Assembly (NCBI RefSeq): GCF_036588685.1
Contig: NC_086374.1
Coordinates: forward strand, 22,188,886 to 22,252,885
DNA from: Mytilus trossulus
Lineage: Eukaryota; Mollusca; Bivalvia; Mytilida; Mytilidae
Direction of reading: 5' to 3'
DNA: 64,000 bases
A model generated the notes under the pieces. That model was not told where the DNA came from. It searched no databases and saw only the letters and a list, made by a program, of their open reading frames with translations. Made by a program: the position numbers and the translations under genes. Positions 61,801-64,000 of the stretch are shown one piece after another. Positions within the stretch are counted from its first letter, which is position 1. Each line of letters begins with the position of its first letter.

Positions 61801-63333
61801 GTAGATCAAATTTTACCATTTTCACAAGAAGGACGCGATGAAAAAGGAAGCGAAATTTCTAAAAATACTAGCACATCTGTAGAAAAGACATTTGAAAAGA
61901 CATTACCAGCACCTGGATTTCAAAGATTACCAACACAAGATCTAACGATAAATGCAAACATATCTAACGATAATAATACTACTTTGTCTACTACAGTTGT
62001 AGAGCCGATTTTACATTTTTCACAACACGAACACGATGAAAAAGGAAGCGAAAATTTAGAAAATACTATCAAGTCTGAAGAAATGGCATTTGAAAACATA
62101 TCACCGACACCTGAAATTAATAAATTACCAACACAAAATAAAAAAGAAACTGTGGAAAGTTACAATGACTCTAGTGACATTTTGCCTACTACAATGGTAG
62201 AACAAATTGTACTTTTTTCACAACAAGGAGGGGAAAAAGGAAACAATATTTCTGAAAACAATACAAAGTATGTAGTTCAGACATTTGAAAACACATTGGC
62301 ATCACCTGAACCTCAAGGAATACCAACACCAGATCAAATACAAAACACGGAACATTCAAATGACAATAATAATACTTTGCCTACTACAATGGTAGAGCAA
62401 CTTGTACCCATTAGAAAGCAAAGTAATAAAGAGGGTGACGACAATTCTCAAATTTTAGAAATATCATCAAAAGATCTCACGTTTGAAAACCCATTACAAG
62501 CTTCTACAAACGATCTTATACAAAATGTGAAAAGTTCTGATACTACCATAAATATACCTTTTTGTAACACTTTTGATGCTAAAAACAATCAATCCAAAAA
62601 TATAGATGAAGAAGTTGTGACGAAAAATTATACAGAGTTAATGACAAATGAACCACAAAATTCATTGGTTACTGAAAAGTTGAAACCTCTAGATTCGAGT
62701 AATGGCAATGTAAGATTACGGGATATAGAAAACAGAGGTATGCAATTTGATCATAGGTTAATAAACAGTGCAGAAAAAGCTGACAAGAAAGTATATGCGA
62801 CAGAAACATCTATCAATAAAAAACAACCTCAACATACTGACTCTAACAATAAAGATATGAATGGGGATTATTCTGATACAAACGATTGCGGCGCGATTGC
62901 ATCGTCAAATCAGCAAACTTTAACATTGGTTAAGGATACAAATAACCATAAATACGATGATTTAACAACAATTCACCGAAATGTAGGCGAAAAACCTAAA
63001 GAACTTTCACAGCAGCCTACAGTAGAATCTCATTCTGACCAGACAGTCACTGCGTATGGAAATGATGTAAAAGACAGAAGAAACCAAAAAACTGAATCGA
63101 ACGGTGTTCTGTCATTTCGAACAGAAACCATGAGAAAAACTGGAGATTACATATGGAATATCGAAACAAAACCACATTTTATCAGGTCAACTATCTCCTT
63201 GGACCAAACACAAGAAGTAAAAAAGTCCTCAATAGCAAATCAATCATTACAAAATCTAAAAAAGAAAAAAGTAAGAAAAGAATTATTGAAGAAGAAATCG
63301 CCATACAATTCAATTACTTTTATACGAAAATAA
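50748..63333 (+). CDS. Type I membrane protein with repeat-bearing cytoplasmic tail (undescribed)
   Basis: Ten exons: 50748-50787, 51261-51441, 52225-52340, 53246-53365, 54009-54197, 56433-56548, 58667-58817, 59790-59852, 60516-60644 and 61184-63333. Introns are GT-AG, phases 1,2,1,1,1,0,1,1,1. The sum is 3255 nt, giving 1084 aa. Residues 1-18 form a plausible signal peptide (MGIINCVVLFNYLVSVS). The ectodomain (~19-325) opens with PCTFPSYMTGTWSDSKFYDV, of the C-x-FP-x-x-x-x-G-x-W style found in invertebrate extracellular DUF704x-type proteins (resemblance only), and has paired cysteines and N-glycosylation sites (NLTC, NITY, NVTI). A Ser/Pro stalk precedes the single TM helix (332-354, VVIAVVLVVVLFLIIVGIAA), followed by YWWKK. 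The tail (357-1084) is polar and disordered, with 66-residue repeats from 505 on and a basic end (KKKKVRKELLKKK). Exon 1 is the least certain part. Function unknown; a receptor or adhesion role is inference. Confidence 0.82.
50935..51004 (+). repeat. 70-bp segment, copy 2 (possible alternative first exon)
   Basis: ATG at 50967 (caccATG), codons for MPSQNQ plus one base, donor GTATGT at 50986. The phase (1) fits the next exon at 51261. It lies in intron 1 of the membrane-protein gene. Confidence 0.65.
52545..52925 (+). repeat. Dispersed repeat with 46-nt poly(T)
   Basis: Inverted relative to 44940-45363: 'aaagaaacaacaaccagacc', 'acctggaggcgtccttcagt', 'ccatactaaactccaaatta', 'agaggctcctgacttgggac', 'ggcggggttaagcatg', then T(46) at 52832-52877 and 'atctcaaccctccctc'. 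The T run replaces a short T-rich stretch in the sister copy, so it arose by slippage. Confidence 0.8.
53375..53585. mobile_element. 211-bp MITE, TIR 'tactgtggattcatt'
   Basis: The left end 'tactgtggattcattaatat' and right end 'aaataaatgaatccacagta' are inverted repeats (15 bp perfect). It begins only 9 bp after the donor of exon 4 of the membrane-protein gene. A truncated relative is at 41125-41325. Confidence 0.85.
54545..55080 (+). repeat. Long copy of the 'gtcaccgtacggcctt' mussel repeat
   Basis: Blocks in order: 'tatgattaccaatgagacaa', 'tgtcaccgtacggccttcaa', 'cataccgcatagtcagctat', 'acgacaaccactgaattaca', 'ggctcctgacttgggtcaga', 'gtggcggggttaaacatgtt', 'aacctgggacagtggtataa', 'aaaagacttaactcatcaga'. 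It lies in intron 5 of the membrane-protein gene. Truncated copies at 16986, 53168, 44137 and 58933. Confidence 0.88.
55412..55570. repeat. Degenerate ~21-bp minisatellite
   Basis: About seven units on the pattern 'gaaatgtcaaattggaagtg' + a, e.g. 'gaagtgtccacttggaacta', 'aaaatatcaagttagaagtc', 'gacatgtcaaattggaagtg'. The 70-codon minus frame over it shows the matching 7-residue periodicity (SSNW, SSKW, TSNL) and is not a gene. Confidence 0.75.
57000..57125 (+). repeat. 126-bp duplicated segment, copy 1
   Basis: From 'ttcatgtctttacatatgct' to 'tttacaattccgtacac'. A second copy of the same length is at 57512-57637. Both lie in intron 6 of the membrane-protein gene. Confidence 0.8.
57180..57950 (+). 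repeat. Tandem copies of the 'cgcgcgtctgg' family in intron 6
   Basis: Two partial copies with 'cactgatgagtct', 'gacgaacgcgagtctgacgc' / 'gaaccgcgcgtctggcgcaa', 'tatgatgagtttatttacaa', 'agtagtcagcacttctgtgt'. The second 126-bp duplicated segment (57512-57637) is embedded between them. Confidence 0.75.
57512..57637 (+). repeat. 126-bp duplicated segment, copy 2
   Basis: Same order as 57000-57125 with about a dozen substitutions; an open frame of similar sequence (GNEPVIFSRDVNFQHRFTIP here, GNESVIFSCDVNFQHWFTIP in copy 1) is kept in both. Confidence 0.8.
57941..58340. mobile_element. 'TCCGTT'-rich element inserted in the repeat array
   Basis: About 400 bp beginning 'cctcggtcacaccttaccgg', with many copies of CGTCCGTT, ATCCGTTA and AACGGAC in both orientations, and ending 'gaaacggataaatgac'. 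It interrupts the 'aaggcttttctacct' block of the surrounding repeat, which resumes at 'attccaatcctggtatatac'. It has no coding capacity and is probably a foldback or satellite-derived element. Confidence 0.65.
58818..61183. other. Introns 7-9 of the membrane-protein gene
   Basis: Apart from exons 59790-59852 and 60516-60644 I see only AT-rich sequence and a short piece of the 'gtggtatgattgccgatgac' repeat at about 58933-58958. A 115-codon minus frame (58963-59310) is hydrophobic by composition and has no recognisable domain. Confidence 0.5.
61591..62535 (+). repeat. 198-bp (66-residue) coding tandem repeats in exon 10
   Basis: Units start at 61591, 61789, 61987, 62185 and 62380 (spacings 198, 198, 198, 195; the fifth is truncated). 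Each unit starts (P/S)TTxVExI, continues with a FSQ-type motif, a charged EKG segment, FENTLPSPE, LPTQDQ and an Asn/Asp-rich end (SNDNN). Protein residues about 505-820. Confidence 0.92.
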
Positions 63334-64000
63334 GACACTGCTTCTTATAATTATCAAATTAAAGAATGCGATAGAACCGATACTTACTTACATTACGCGT
63401 TCATCAAATGGTGTGTGTATGAAATTGTTTATATGAGTTTTTGTATTGATTTTTTTTATTTAGAGTACTTTGCAGTTTTATTGTTCACAATAAAGTTTAA
63501 CGTATTAAGGAATTTTTATATGGTCCTGTTCCTTTATGTTAACAAGACTAATATCGAGGAAGAAATTCCAAGAAACAAGAAGTAACTGCACAACAGGTCT
63601 ACAAACTGCTTACACATTATTAAAATGTAGACCAAATATAAAATCATTCCTTTCATAGAAGCTAAGACAGAAAAATGACGCGCGTTTCTTCTACAAAAGA
63701 CTCATCAGTGACGCTCGAATCATCAAATGATAAACAGGCAAAATAAAGCTCGAAGTTGAAGTGCATTGAGGACCGAAATTCCCAAAAGTGTTGCCAAACA
63801 CGGCTAAGATTATCTATTCCGGATGTAGAAAAGCCTGAGTATTTCAAAAACTCAGAGCTATATAACAGTAAATTTATAATTATGACCATATCAATGACAA
63901 TTCATGTCAACTCAAGTGCTGACTACTGAGATTGTGATATCTTAGGTGAAAAAAGCCACACACCCACCAACAGTGACATCGACCCAGTGGTTGTAAATAA
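63334..64000. other. 3' flank of the membrane-protein gene
   Basis: Apart from the polyadenylation signal, 63660-64000 is a reverse-orientation copy of the 'cgcgcgtctgg' repeat ('gacgcgcgtttcttctacaa', 'aagactcatcagtgacgctc', 'gtgctgactactgag', 'tcgacccagtggttgtaaat') running off the window end. Confidence 0.7.
63489..63494 (+). terminator. Polyadenylation signal of the membrane-protein gene
   Basis: AATAAA at 63489, 156 bp after the stop codon, in T/A-rich context; the only canonical signal seen between the stop and the next repeat. Confidence 0.6.

Noticed and set aside
61591-62535. TRAF-binding or ITAM-type motifs in the repeated tail
   Set aside because: PTQD and SPEL stretches do not satisfy the PxQxxD, PxExx-aromatic or YxxL/I consensus; no repeated tyrosine motif is present.
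1-64000. CRISPR arrays, bacterial operons, tRNA or rRNA genes
   Set aside because: None seen by eye; tandem repeats here are minisatellites or transposon units without unique spacers. A tRNA scan was not possible, so a tRNA-derived SINE head cannot be excluded.

Overview
The window is AT-rich, intron-rich animal DNA. Short genes with GT-AG introns sit in a sea of interspersed repeats. Several of these repeats (the family carrying 'gacgaaacgcgcgtctgg', the 'gtcaccgtacggcctt' family, and the 'agctcacctggcccgaaggg' element) are ones I recognise from marine mussel (Mytilus-type bivalve) genomes. That call rests on memory of those families, not on a search. Nothing bacterial, organellar or viral was seen.

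Layout. (1) 1.7-15.9 kb, minus strand: two tandem CAP-domain genes of the GAPR-1/GLIPR2 type. Each has three exons with both introns in phase 1, and both proteins begin with an N-myristoylation-type sequence. (2) 19.6-21.7 kb, minus: an intronless 705-codon TRIM/NHL-type protein (RING, two B-boxes, coiled coil, beta-propeller-like C-terminus). (3) 22.4-25.8 kb, plus: a 5'-truncated but nearly open L1/Tx1-like LINE with a poly(A) tail and a nested stem-loop in its 3' UTR. (4) 28.9-46.2 kb, plus: a complete seven-exon orthologue of ACBD6 (acyl-CoA-binding domain plus ankyrin repeats, 249 aa). Its introns hold two decayed antisense LINEs, a foldback MITE and a roughly 1.8-kb element built of 500-bp tandem units. 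(5) 50.7-63.3 kb, plus: a ten-exon gene for an apparently undescribed 1084-aa type I membrane protein. It has a putative signal peptide, a cysteine-containing N-glycosylated ectodomain of about 300 aa, one transmembrane helix and a 728-aa disordered cytoplasmic tail. The tail carries four to five 66-residue (198-bp) tandem repeats and ends in a lysine-rich cluster.

The gene models for the two CAP genes, ACBD6 and the membrane protein were built by hand from reading frames and splice sites. In every case exon phases close exactly and the summed coding length is a multiple of three. The genes do not form an operon or pathway. The CAP pair is a local duplication, and the others look independent.

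The most interesting items are the repeat-tailed receptor-like gene, the CAP paralogues that have lost the usual active-site histidine(s), a 92-bp palindromic MITE with a perfect 8-bp target duplication and a visible empty site, inverted repeats flanking a CAP exon, and a LINE 3' UTR stem-loop. Functions given for the membrane protein and the CAP proteins are inferences.
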